Source of the DNA: Atherinomorus stipes | Taxonomy: Eukaryota > Chordata > Actinopteri > Atheriniformes > Atherinidae | Length of the DNA stretch: 64,000 nucleotides | Reading direction: 5' to 3' | Assembly: GCA_023101725.1 (NCBI GenBank) | Contig: JALJCO010013720.1 | Span: 271,501 to 335,500, forward strand | In this document: in pieces, positions 42,280 through 54,715 of the stretch | Layout of the letters: every line of letters begins with the position of its first letter | Numbering within the stretch: position 1 is the stretch's first letter | The notes under the pieces: generated by a model | Seen by the model: the letters and a program-made list of their open reading frames with translations, nothing else | Database searches by the model: none | Told to the model about the DNA's origin: nothing | Translations under genes and position numbers: made by a program

Positions 42280-43088
42280 TTCCTCTGGCACGTTACAAAA
42301 GAGAGTTGGTTATGATGAAGGCAGGATCAGATGCCACTCCAAAAAGCACAACAGTAGCCTACTTTTGATCCCAGAGAACTGAGAGGTTGGCTCGTCCTGA
42401 GAAAATGTAGGCTGGAAAAAAAAATGCTCTGCAGCTGCTACTGTCTGAGCAACCACTGTAATGTTATTATACACTGTATGTGGGTGTGGGTGGTCACAGG
42501 TTATATAAATTTCCATCTTACCTACTTCTTTCAGTTGTAGCAGGAAAATTTAGTTCACAATAGTATTCAATTGGGAATTAAATATTATGAGAACACAATT
42601 TTAACGTACAATTTGAAAATGCTAAACTTAGAAAGAAAACCCAAGATTTGAACTCATGAAATTCAGATAGTTTTGAAAAAACAAAACAAATCAAAAAACA
42701 ACAACAACAACAAAAAAAACAAACAAACAACCAAACAAAAAAACATAAAATACATTTGAATGTATAAGAACTTCGTTGCAGGAAAATTAAACAATTAAAA
42801 AAAAAAAAATCTTAATCCACAAGAAACAAAATCAACCTAACAATCATATTAAATTTTATAGTGCTTCTGAAAACTGTAATTTTGGCACGATGTTAATCAT
42901 AAATCTACGTAAATCTTAAATTGTAGGAAATATTTTTATACTGTTATCAGATTTTTGGTCTGGTGGTAAATGTTTGTATCCAAGGAGACGCCTCCGCTTT
43001 ACCGCGCATGCGTCACACATTCCTCGACGCCTTTTCCGCGAACATTAAACGCTTTTTGCTTCCTGTATGAACTTCGACACCTTTCTAA
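42280..43088. promoter_or_regulatory. Divergent asb5-ctso upstream region
   Basis: 809 bp between the two start codons. The ctso side (about 42980-43080) is CpG-rich. The asb5 side has a TATATAA string near 42503-42509 and a CAGCTG E-box near 42434. The middle (42640-42810) is an A-rich tract with CAA and CAAA repeats. This suggests two separate promoters rather than one bidirectional core. Confidence 0.45.
43003..43014. promoter_or_regulatory. NRF1-like palindrome upstream of ctso
   Basis: CGCGCATGCGTC matches 10 of 12 positions of the NRF1 site and lies about 75 bp before the ctso start codon, in a CpG-rich, TATA-less stretch. This suits a housekeeping-type promoter. Confidence 0.4.
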
Positions 43089-46000
43089 ATGTTTTGTCGT
43101 CTAGTTGGCGGTTGTCAGTTATTTACAGTTGTTTTGTTTACTGTGGGCACGCTCTTCCTCTGTCTGTGTTGCAGAAATGTGAGCTCGCGTGAAGCTCGCA
43201 CCAAATTAAATGACTCTGCAGTTGACTTTGACACGTTCAGAAAAAAGTTTGACCGTACGTATGAAGTCAGCGGCGAAGAATATAACCGTCGTCATCTGAA
43301 TTTTCAGGTAAGAGACAAGTAGAGAGAATGCAGAATGGAAACAGAGAGGATCAGAAACAGAGAGAATCAGCCAATTTAACAGGCACTTGAATCGTGAAAA
43401 AAACGGAAGTGCACGTCAGATTAAACCACGCCCACCCACGTACGTCAAGATATATATTTTAAATAAACAATAGTTTACAGTTGGTCTATAAACATTTGGC
43501 ACTGATGTGCAGTGTCTGCAAATATTGGTTGATATAATCAAAGAAAAAGTGTTTTCTTTGTGTAACAATAGTTCTCTACACTGCTTCCTAAATATGCTGC
43601 AGGTGCGCGAGACATGAGAATTCAGCATTGGAAGTAACATTACATTACACATAAGCTGTGTCCTGTAAATAAATTGCATTAAATCAAAGACTAACCAAAT
43701 GTCATTTTGGAAAACCTACAAATGCACTACCGATACACTGGCTTTAGGCGTCCATATGGCCACTGACAAATGCTATGAGGTCCATTGTACATCAACACAT
43801 TCTGCTGGACAAAGCTAGCGTCCACATTCAAATGTTATCCCTTATTTATCCCTTTAGCATTTTTATAGAGTAGCCAACCCCCTGTATGGCAGCAACACCC
43901 ACCCACAGTGGCGGTCTCCAGGCAGAACTACAGTGGCCCCATAAAAACTGCCTAGGATGAACTCAGAACAAAACTCAAACTCAGTTAACCTAGCCTCTAA
44001 ACTCCCCACATACTGTGGGCATGTTTGGGATGAAAGTCAACATAGCCTTTCCTACCAGTAAAGGTGGACAATCCAGGTGCCAGAGGGTAAAAATCCTGCC
44101 ATGCTTTTGGATCTGCCTGTGAATTTAGAACAGGTGTTTTCACTAACGAGCTCATCTACCTGCACAGAGGCTGTGCTAATTAAATTCAGCTGGTTTAGTG
44201 ATTGGTTGGAAGAACTGCTGGACAGAATTTTTACTTTCTGGACCAGGGATGTCCACCTGTGTACTGTCTAGACTCTCCAGAGCAACCTGTGATGCTCTTT
44301 AGCCGTGCCCTGACTAATTAAAGCTGCTTTGTTGGCATGAGGGCTTACTCAATAGCAGATTGATAATCATAATGTTATGGCTAATTGAATTTTCCTCTGG
44401 GTTTCTGTTTGTTAATGGAATTTTTTTACTCAAACAGTGAAAGTGAAAGGGGACCCTTGCGAATAAAGACTCCGGTGTCTTATGAGAGTCTGTTATCCAG
44501 TCAATAATGTTATTAATTACACACATTTTCAAATATAACTCACATGTCACCGCTTGATTGTCCTGCTTTGGCCTTATGTTACAGTGTCTCATATTATTCT
44601 TGACGTAGGCCTACTTTACATTATTTTGAAAATTTCATGCACAAATTTCAACATTAACCATTTATTCTGTTAGTTGGACCTGTCCACCACGTCCTGCTGC
44701 CTTCCTAGTCACTATTAACTTGTGTCATTTGTGTTATTGCAGAATGCTGCAATGCGGCATGTATACCTGAACTCTTTTTCCACTGAGCCACAGTCTGCCA
44801 AGTACGGCTTCAACCAGTTCTCTGAACTCTCACAGAAGGAATTCAGGGGCAAGTAAAATTCTTTTTTTCCTGTGTTTTGTAAAGAATTGCATGCGTAGTG
44901 TTTTTGTTCACTGAGGAGTTTTCAAAAAAGCTAAGAATGCTCTACCTTTTATCTAAATGTTTTCAGAAAGTTTTTCCCTTTTTCTTTAATTCATCCATTC
45001 ATTTATTTGATATGTGACTAAACATCTTGCCTGGAAAAACGCTCCTAAACAATCTTTGCTTACATCTATCATTTTATTGGCAAATGGCTTTGAAAGTGCA
45101 TCTTTAATCCACAGATCTTTACCTGCGAGCGATCGGTGACAGTGCTCCTGTTTTCTCTGGACTGAGCAGAGAAGGGCTTCCGGCCAAATTTGACTGGAGG
45201 GACAAAGCAGTGGTGGCGCCGGTCCAGAACCAACTAGCGGTAAGGCTTACACGCAGATGGATGAGAGATGCACTCATCCGCTATGATAGTGAAACCACCA
45301 TCAGGTGAAGTGAATGACATCAATTATCTCATTACATTACAATGTTCTGCTGGGAAACCTTTGGTCCTGGTATTCATATGGACTAAGCTTTAACATGTAG
45401 TGCTCACTCAAATGTTGAGCTGAGTCCAACTGCTGCTCTCTGCTGTGTGCATGAGTGGTTCATCTGTAAGTGGCGTCTTTTTTAGAAGTGAAAAACAGTT
45501 ATTGAATGTCTGTGACTCCAGCACAAACACAAAGGATGCAGGTTGGAATGCTTATTATAAAGGAGCTCTATAGTAAGTTGTAATGTGAAATGAAAATAAA
45601 CGTGTGAGATGCTCACACGTAATTTCTGCAATCTGGCTTCAGCTCTCCATCTGCTTCACCAATTCCTCCTGTCTTTAAAATGTTCCAACACATGGGTCAG
45701 AGTTTCCATACAGATGCAGGCATTCTTGCATGTCACGTTTGTTTATTTTTTTAATGCCCCAGCTTTTTGTGTGGGAAGTGCAATATGCCTTTTTCACACC
45801 CTATCTTGTTGATACTTCAGTAATAAATAAAGGTTGCTGGTCAGCTTACTGGTGTAATAAGGTTAGATAGTTAGGAATAACATTCATTATGCCCAGTTCA
45901 GTCATAGGCAAAAAGATTTAAACCATTCAAACACACCTTTTCAGAACAGTGATTTGTACTTGGCTGCCACAAAAATAAATGAATAAGTTCATAAATAAAT

Positions 46001-49000
46001 AAAATCACAGGAAAAGGCTTCATGCTGCCAAACAACACTTATACGGGGCATCTTGGGCTATGATTGTCTTGACTAGCTGTGATACCAAATTTATGGTGAG
46101 TGCAGAGAAAATTCCCCCTTTAGAAGATCAATTCTGGTCCTCTAGTGTTCAGCTGAAGGTCAAACATTGAGCTGAAGTAGTAATGAACAGAAAACGTATT
46201 TAAGTGGAGGGGGACTTCAGTGGTTATGGAAAAACAATGAGCTCAGGGAGCAGAATGGACCAGGGATACAAAAGGGAGAGGTTTAGTGAGATAGAGTTGT
46301 TGCTTGTCCTTTATACGGGCTCACTCCGTGCTCTTTTTGTCCTTTATCTCTTTAGTAAGTCAGTTTGCTGCAGGGGATGATATTTTCCATGAAAAACTCT
46401 TATCCTAAGGGAGAGGAATAACCTATACAGGAAAGCGCTGCACGGTAACACAGTATATCCAGTATTTTATTCTCTCGAATTCAGGGAAAAGTTTAATGCT
46501 CCGGGGAAAGGCTGTAAATGACCGCGCTCACCAACCTCTCAGCTTTGCTGCAGTTTATCTGCCCAGATTTCTTATTGTCTGGCTCAGTCTGTGGATCTGC
46601 TTGGGCTGAGTTCCCGCAGAAGATAGATGGATAAACAAAAAATAAACTCCAATACCATCCACAGAAACACAAAATATCAAGCTGTTTGCATCTGATAAAT
46701 TCTCCCAGATTCAGATTTTTTTTTTTTCTCCTGATTCTTGGTTTATTGCTTGAGTGCACTTCACTGCTTCAGAGAGTGCAAAGATTAGTTTTACATTTTG
46801 TATGCACAACAAATACTTCCCTACAGTCCAGGCAATAATGACTGAATTTGGACTTTGTATTGATTATAAGTTGTGGAACCACGTTTATACAAAATAAATA
46901 GATCAATAAATCTCCACATTTATGCTGTGGCAGTGATCTGAACATGCTCTTCTCTTCTCTTCTCTTCTCTTCTCTTCTCTTCTCTTCTCTTCTCTTCTCT
47001 TCTCTTCTCTTCTCTTCTCTTCTCTTCTCTTCTCTTCTCTTCTCTTCTCTTCCTTTGTTTCTCATTGCTTGAGTAAAATCAGTGGAATCTGATGAACGCT
47101 GCTACTGTAGATGATGGTGGATAAACATTGAGTGAAGCAGGGTTACAGATTTTATTTCAAAGATGCTTCTGTCAGTAGATGGCAGCAGAAAGCAATTAGT
47201 CACCATTCATATAGACAGATCAGATCACTGAGTTCAGAAACAGCATCCAGGTCTGTGAGGGCACCTGATTGAAATAGTTCCAATTGAAACTTCATTACTT
47301 TGAGAAAAATCTTCCGCTTTTATTCAAGTTTTAGGTTGCTTCATTAAAAAATGTTGCTGCAATGCAGTGATAATTTATACAACGCAGTTGCATTAGAGCA
47401 GATGACTCATTTTCTCAGATTGATAGAAATGAAGTTTTGCCCTCCGCTGCAATATTTTCTATTTGCAGGGACAGCCAAAAGGAAAAAAAAAAAGTATGAC
47501 GCTGCAGGTTGAAGTTAGAGTCACACCTCCACTTGAGATCTAAATCAACCTTTCTGTTTTTGTCTCTTGGCTGTAATTTGCAGTGTGGGAGTTGTTGGGC
47601 ATTTAGTGTGGTCGGGGCCATACAGTCAGTCTGCGCTATCAAAGGTTCACAGCTGGAGCAGCTGAGTGTGCAGCAGGTTCTGGACTGCTCCTTTAGAAAT
47701 GAGGGCTGCAATGGAGGCTCCCCATCCCAGGCTCTGACATGGTTAAAACAGGTAAATTGATATTTTTATATAAAAGGTTTGCAGGTCTTTCTTCCATGAT
47801 TACAAACCCTAAAAAGCGTTAGCTTCTTATACCTGATATGGACTAAAATATATTTATATATTTTACTGGCAATATATATATTGCCAGTAAAGCAACTCCT
47901 TATACAGGAGTTTATGGTAGCAGGCAGAATAAGATTGCTTTGCACATATGAATTTCATCTTTCCTGAGTAAGTGGGTATGCTGTACTCTGATAACATACT
48001 GACTATTTTATATTTCCGTTTAGACCAGAGTGAAGCTGGTGGCTCAGTCAGAGTATCCGTACCAAGCCAAGACAGGAATCTGCCATTTCTTTTCCCGCTC
48101 ACATGACGGCGTTGCTGTGAAGAACTTTACTGTGCACAGCTTCAGGTAAAAGACTTTTACTAGTAATTAAGGCCAGAAAATTGATACTGTACTCAAATGA
48201 AATTATATGAACTTTTAACTTTGATTTCTTATGGCTGGAATATACAGGTGCTACCCAAAAAATGAGAATATTGTGAAAAAGTTCATGTATTTTTATAATT
48301 CAACTGAAAAGGTGCAATTTACATATTGTATAGACAAATAATATGCAAATCAATATATTTCAAGCTTTTATTTGTTTGAATGTTGCTGATTAGGACTTGC
48401 AGCTTAAAAAAATCTCAAATTCTAAAACTCAAGAAATTAGAATATTGCATGAAATCAATTTAAAAAGGACTTTAAATACAAAAAAGTCGGGCCTCCTAAA
48501 GTAAAATCCTGCGCCTGTACTTAGTATATGGTTGGTGCCCCTTTTGCTTGAATGACTGCCTTAACCCGGCGTGGCATGGATGCTACCAGCTTCTGGCATA
48601 TCTCAGGTGTTATGGAAGACAAACATGCTTCAATCACAGCCTTGAGCTCTTCCTTATTGTTTGGTCTCTTCCCGATCAGCTTTCTCTTGACAATGCCCCA
48701 CATGTTTTCAATGGGGTTCAGGTCAGGTGAGTTTGCGGGCCAATCAAGCATGGTTGCTGAACCAAGATTTTGTATTTTTGGCAATGTGGGCAGGTGCCAA
48801 GTCTTGCTGGAAGATGAAGTCTGCATCCTCATACAGCTGGTCCACTGAAGCAAGAATGAAGTGCTCCAAAATGTCCTGGTAGACGTCTGTGTTTTGCTGG
48901 ACTTAATGAAGCTCAGAGGTTCATTCCTTATGAAGTTCCACACTTCTTCCTTCCACTTAACTGTTCATTAATGTGCTTTGAGACAGCACTCAGGGAACAA

Positions 49001-52000
49001 CCAGTTTCTTTTGCTATCACTTTTTGTGTCTTTCCCACCTTGTGCAGGGAGTCAATAATGGTTTTCTGTACAACTGTCAGATCAGCAGTCTTCCCCATGG
49101 TTGTGAATTCTTCTAAACCAAGACAGGGACTTTTTTAAAGGCTTGGGGCACTTATGGAGGTGTTTTGGATTACTTACCTGACAAGACTGTGACACTCTGA
49201 GCCTACAATACTGGAGCTTTTCAAAGTATTCTAATTTTTTGAGTTTTTGAATTTGAGGTTTTCTAAAGCTTCAAGTCCTAATTAGCAACATCCAAGCAAA
49301 CAAAAGCTTGAAATATATTGATTCACATTATTTGTCTAAACAATATGTAAATTGCACCTTTTAAGTTGAATTACAGCAATACGTGATTTTTTTCAGGATA
49401 TTCTAATTTTTTGGCAGTACCTGCACTTGCTGCTGGCGTACGCATCATGGCGCCCACGCATTCCCAGCGTACCTATGGCACGTAGGTCGCTCGCTTTGAC
49501 GCGAAGTAGCGTGACGCGTGCGCATGGTGCAATATAGACTTGAACGCTAGAGGTGCTTGTGCGACTCTCTCTGCGACTTTAAGTGGCCGCACATGCCACC
49601 TCCGCTGGTGACGAGACCTCTTTTTCTTTCGCCGCAGCAAAAGTAAAATGATTGTTTCTTCTTCCTTGAAGAAGTTGTCCACGTTGTCCACTTTCCACAT
49701 ACATCTGGGTCGTTCATGTATGCCCCGGAAATACAATCTGACTGGCAGATTGACCTTTTCACATTCTCAGTGTCCAAGCGCTGTGTACTGCTCCTAGCGG
49801 TGGCCTCCGGTATTGAGCGTTTTGGCCGCGATGTGCTGCAGCGAGTATATTCACAGACGACGCAGACCACTTGCGTGAACGTTTGCGTCCACAGCACGTA
49901 TATCCCAAGCCTTACAAGACCATGGACTGAGGAAAGGGTGTGTGGAATGGTTGTTTACTTTAGTTCGTTAGCATAGATGTTCTTAACTCTGGTTAACTGT
50001 TTCGACCCAAAGCTTTCTTTCAGTTAATTCCAGAATCAAGTATCCTTCATCTACTTCTGAGCAGGACGACAGTTTACCAGTCTGTTGTTTTTACCAGCTC
50101 AGTGGATGTGACATGATCATTGCCACTCAGTTGAGTTTTTATCTTAAATACCAGATTAGCTTTACCCATTATAACACCAAATAGGATGCAATTATTTTAA
50201 CAAGGGGCAACTTTTCCCTCTTTCCTCTCCCTCTAATCAAGACTGTGTTGAGAGAGTGTTCTCTGACTGGTTGAATTGCAGAGAGGGCAGGCAGAATCAT
50301 GGTGTGGGAATCATGATGTGTATTGGGAGCAGAAAGTTACAGCAGCTCATGTACAAGTATAATACTTTTAAAAACATGCCATATCTGAGCATGATGTAAC
50401 CTTAAATGCAGCGGTACACACTCGAGCCAGAATCGGATCCAGAATATGAAGGTGAATGGCTTAATGAAGATTACAGGCCATCTGTCTCTGGTAAATATAC
50501 TCCTTACATGCTGTTCTGCAGCTTTATCGTCTTTAGATTTCTCACTGCTTATGTATTATTCTGTATACTCACCATCCACTTTATGAGGTACACCAGGACC
50601 AGGTAGGACCAGGTTGGACTTTTTTGCTTTCAGAACTGCCCTAATTCATTGTAGCATAAATTTAACAAGGTGTCAGAGATAATGGTCCATATCAGCATCA
50701 CATATCCATGGTTAGAATCTCCCGCTCCACCAAATCCCAAAGGTTCTCTGTTAGATTAGGATGTCATTGTGTGAATCATGTTCAGGAAACCAGTTTGAGA
50801 TGATTTGATTTTTGTGACATGGTGCATTATCCCGCTGGAGTTATCTATCTGAAGACAGGTACACGGTGGTGATAAAGGGATGGACGTGGTCAACTATAAT
50901 ACTCCAGTTAGCTGTTTCATTTAAACAATGCTCAGTTGGAAATGATGGGCCCATTGTTTCCCAAGAAAATCTCCCCCACATTATTTCACTTCCTACATTA
51001 GCAGCCTGAACCATTAATCCAAGGCAGGATGGATCCATGTTTTCAAGCTGTTTCCAAATTCTGAATGTGTAGCTCAAATCAAGACTTATCAGATTGGAAG
51101 ACATTTTTTCCAATCTTTTATCATCTGTGCAAACATTCCTGCTCTTAACCGACAGGAGTGACACCTACTATAGTCTTCTTTAACAGGTTTCATGAACAGA
51201 GTCCTCTGTCAGAGCTGTTGAAGTTACCAGCACTCCCACATTTGGTCACTTTTTAACTAAAATGACATTTTTGTTATTTTAAAATCACTTATATTAGGTG
51301 TAATTTACTCTGCTGGAATATAAATGCTGCATCCTCCTTGATAACATGACTCTGGTAAGGTTGTTTTGTTTTGTTTTTTTCTGTGACTATGATTAATAGT
51401 GAACAACCTCCACATGCGCTTAAGTCATACAACCATAATGCTTCATGTGAGAGCCCTTTGGCAAGATGATATCTCATGTTAATGCGCATATTGGCCAATA
51501 ACATTGGTAGGCGATAAAATTTGTCATTTGTAATTTGAATTACTGCAAAAGACATGCAGACTTTCTGAGACTATTAAAAAATCCTCTGTCAAGCAAGTTC
51601 AATTTTGGACAATTCTTTTATGTAAATCAAAAGCAACAGAAGATAAGTCTGTGAAATTGCGAGAGCGTCATTGCCCATGCTAGCAGCCCTAGCCCTATCT
51701 TAAACTTAAAGCCCAGTGGCTTTATGTTTAACATTCAATACAGATGAAAAAGACCCACCAACATGCAGCAAATCACTTTAGTAAAACGTCTTTAACAGAA
51801 GGTCTGTCTGCTTGGTTGTAAATCTGCATGTAGTAGTCATCTCTTGTGCAAAGAGGAAGAATAAATGACTTGCCAGGGCAATGGGAGGATGAGTGATAGC
51901 CATGGCCCGGTGCCGAGTGGTTTGTGATGCCACCAGCTGGCCTGCTCTCCCATCCAGGCAAAGAGCCTCATAAGCCTGCGCTTAGTAGGACCCAGCCATG

Positions 52001-54715
52001 AGCAGGCAGCTGCAAAAGGGACAGTTCAAGTGTTTCACTCAAGAAGATTTGATCTACGGCTGCTGGACCCTGGAGCTCCATCAGATGACCTGGATAACCA
52101 GTCGTCTTTGTTCTGAAGCAAAAGCTACTTGGAAAACTAATAATAATCCCACACATACACATAACTGTACGTGATCTTTCTTTCTTTTTTTTAAGGGACG
52201 TAGAACGATAAAAATTAAGAAGAACATAAATATGCTGCTTTTCAGAGAGCTGTTCTGTGATGCTGCTAGATTATTCTTTCATGTTCTTCCTCCACTCCCA
52301 GCTGTGTAAACTGTCATGCGCACAGGGACCAGTGACACTGAAGAAACAATCAGAAATTCTGAAATGAGTTTTTATTGATCTATTGAACATGTTCTGCTTG
52401 TTTAATAATAGTCTGGTTTTCAATAGTGGTCTTCAACTACCAGTAAGAAAGGGTAGTCAGACAGCCACTGTCAGCTTTTACCTTAAATTTACTTTCCACA
52501 GGCCTTTTTTCTGGCATCACAGACATCTTTATGGACTTGGCCGTAACTTTGAAGTCAGATAGTTCCTCTTCTTGTTTGAAATTTTAGCAGCACTTATCTG
52601 CTCTCCTTGTCAAAGGCAGGAAATATCAAGGAGAGGATTGCGACAAAACGTGATGCATTAAACCTTGAAGAGAAGACACTGCTGCACCTGCTGGAGAAGA
52701 GCTGAAAACAGGAGAAATACCACAGCTAAGACTCCACCAACCTTTTCACCTTCAAGAATTTCTGCCCTTTCTCACCAGACAGAGCAAGATTTAGAGTTTA
52801 AATAGAAGAAAACGAGAAACTGTCTTCATTTCAGTAATTGTGAGTTTGATAAATCAATGTGCACATTTTGATTTATCCAAAATTCATGTCTAGTGTGTAA
52901 TTTGAATTAAACACTCAGACTTAGTGAGGCTGCTTTTTTTCTACTGTGCTGCTTTCTTCTTGATGACATGAAATGCGTCCCAACTTCAGCCTCTTCTCTT
53001 GTGCCTTTGAGTGATTGGTTTCCACAATGCTTTTTTTTTTACCAACTTTGCCTCATTGGGGTAAATTTTAGCTTTTTATTTTGCTAAAACTGAAGTTTTG
53101 TCCTTTTACTGTCGTGTATTTTTTCAGTGTTTGCTTTGTTTCCCTAAACAGTTACTATTTGACCCTAATCTCATCCTGCTGTCTTGTAATTTATTTCACT
53201 GTTAGTTTTAAAAGGATGCCTGAATGTTTTGCTCTGCACTTTGAGTTGCTTGTATTTCAAATGTGCCATAGATACAGGCTGGCCTTGTTAAATACAACTT
53301 AAAAGTAAAGCGAAGTAAATGCAAATGTCAATTTCATGCTGCTACTCGATTTGTTGGTGTACCCTTTTCAGCAATCCACCAAGCATGAAAATGTCCTTTT
53401 TGACCTGCCCCTGTCTTCTGGAGTTGGATGCCTCTGTGAGGACGAGTCTCGTCAGGGGGTCAGGTCTTTACTGACGCACAGCAGGAGACAAACATGATCA
53501 TGAAGTCGGAATGGCTTTTCTGTATATCTCCGCGCAGACACAGGTTTCATGGACCATATGTAATGAGCCTAGCAGAGGAGGGCATCACAGATACCCCCAG
53601 TGGGATTCATCTGGCAAGAGGACAGGAAGGGGTGACAGAGAGCTGCATATATATATGGCATGAAAAGAAAAAAGGAAAGATGTGCAATGCTTGTTCAAAG
53701 CAAATGTTCTAATGAGGAGAAATGTAAGGAAGAGATTGATTTAAATGCAGAGGAGATGCTACGAAAAAAAAAGAAAATAATCTTTCAGCATGTCGGCCTC
53801 ATACGTTGCCTCTGACTGAACTGCATTGTGTACTTGAAAAAGCAATTTTATCACGAGGTCAAACAAACAACCTCAGGGGGAAATGTTTGTTATTTTTCCT
53901 CAGTGGTCAAGAGGAGGCAATGATGGGTCAGCTAGTGGAGCATGGTCCTTTGGTCGCTATTGTGGATGCTGTCAGCTGGCAGGATTACCTGGGAGGCATC
54001 ATCCAGCACCACTGCTCCAGCCAATGGTCGAACCACGCCGTTCTGGTTGTTGGATACGACACTACTGGTACAAGATGCCGCTACATTACCACGAGAAAGA
54101 ATCATAGTTCAGCAAACAAGGAATTTCATGTTTTACTTTAGCTAATAGTCATAGCGAGGTGTACAAGGAAGTGGTTTGAAATACAAGTATACCTGCCTTA
54201 ATCACACTTTCTCAGAGACGTGTAACCCCATGTAAAAACAAGGTAGAGTATTCTGTTGGTGTGTGTATTTAGTATTTTAGTACTTCACCCTGTTGCTTAA
54301 TTCCGTTAGTCATCTTTAGCAAACAGTTACTAGTAAAGTTCTTAGTTTAACATTGTGTACCTGAGGTCATGTTTGTTTAGATGGTTACATCATGAACTGA
54401 TGTTTTTGTTTAATAAAGCTTGAGCTGCAATAAGCACACAACCAGTTTGTTTATGGTACATTGTGTGTTTGTTCTGTTACAGGAGAAATTCCATACTGGA
54501 TTGTGCAGAACTCCTGGGGAACTTCATGGGGGAATGAGGGTTATGTTTATATAAAAATTGGTGGCAACATCTGTGGTAAGTTCACTTTGTCATGTTATCT
54601 TGCACATCGTTTTAATTTGTAGTGCCATTTCTGGTATTGAGGGGTAAATAATGCTGCTTCCCTCTCTGTTTTCCCGTCAGGTATCGCGGATTCTGTGGCT
54701 GCCGTTTTTCTTTGA
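43089..54715 (+). CDS. ctso: Cathepsin O, papain-family cysteine protease, complete
   Basis: Eight coding exons: 43089-43307, 44743-44848, 45115-45239, 47584-47751, 48024-48145, 53904-54067, 54483-54575 and 54681-54715. Together 1032 bp and 343 residues. An N-terminal hydrophobic segment (about 8-28) is the signal peptide, and a propeptide follows with YGFNQFSEL. The mature enzyme begins near [10 protein letters not shown] (about 130). Catalytic residues are in place: oxyanion Gln148 in NQLACGSCWAF, Cys154, His291 in SNHAV and Asn311 in [22 protein letters not shown] and the end [11 protein letters not shown] are characteristic of cathepsin O. It is expected to act as a lysosomal endopeptidase. 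Intron 2 uses a GC donor. Intron 5 (5.8 kb) holds several transposon relics. Convergent with tdo2. Confidence 0.96.
44849..44854 (+). other. GC-AG splice donor of ctso intron 2
   Basis: Exon 2 ends TTC AGG G and the intron begins gcaagt, the consensus of GC-type donors. Joining to AT CTT TAC at 45115 gives F-R-D-L-Y-L and keeps the frame. The only nearby GT (gtaaaa, 44852) would shift the frame. Confidence 0.8.
45240..47583 (+). other. ctso intron 3
   Basis: 2.3-kb intron between the pro-region exon and the catalytic cysteine exon. Apart from the pentanucleotide array at 46947 I see no element or RNA gene. Confidence 0.7.
46947..47052. repeat. (CTCTT)n minisatellite, about 21 units
   Basis: A nearly perfect pentanucleotide array of about 106 bp. 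One strand is all pyrimidine, so it can form triplex structures. It produces a spurious repetitive EKRRE frame on the minus strand. Confidence 0.95.
48232..49911 (-). mobile_element. PIF/Harbinger-like MITE, copy 2, split by a Tc1 element
   Basis: The left part tggctggaatata is followed by the Tc1 insertion and then cttgctgctggcg through to tatcccaagcc. Without the insertion and one target copy it is about 499 bp, against 497 for copy 1 at 17128. TTA flanks it on both sides (48229-48231 and 49912-49914). On the minus strand the frame [20 protein letters not shown] resembles the basic start of Harbinger nucleases. It lies in ctso intron 5. Confidence 0.7.
48245..49423 (-). mobile_element. Deleted Tc1/mariner element in ctso intron 5
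   Basis: 1179 bp with inverted ends caggtgctacccaaaaaa and ttttttggcagtacctg. The left target is TA (48243-48244) and the right has decayed to CA (49424-49425). The minus strand keeps the catalytic C-terminal part of a transposase (48943-48521): FQQD, frameshifted, then [13 protein letters not shown] with the glutamate of the DDE triad, ending KGAPTIY. The N-terminal half is represented only by short remains at 48960-49110. Confidence 0.88.
49915..50563 (+). other. ctso intron 5, middle part
   Basis: No transposon ends. A short frame at 50406-50500 ([16 protein letters not shown]) is acidic and oddly protein-like, but it lacks partner exons. Confidence 0.4.
50564..51190 (-). mobile_element. 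Degraded Tc1/mariner relic in ctso intron 5
   Basis: Begins actcaccatccactttatga with ggtacacca, the outer end of a widespread fish Tc1 family. It keeps blocks such as gaaaccagtttgagatgat, gtgacatggtgcattatccc, aaagggatggacgtggtc and aggcaggatggatccatg. These are antisense remains of a transposase gene with many gaps. No intact right end. Confidence 0.75.
51191..53903 (+). other. ctso intron 5, right part
   Basis: 2.7 kb without a gene or clear transposon end. Several short T and A runs are present. Confidence 0.5.

Noticed and set aside
42280..42291. Upstream asb5 start giving four extra residues
   Set aside because: The codon is GTG; the first ATG in frame is at 42279.
46769..47065. 98-codon frame with [12 protein letters not shown] repeats
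   Set aside because: Pure translation of the pentanucleotide array in ctso intron 3.
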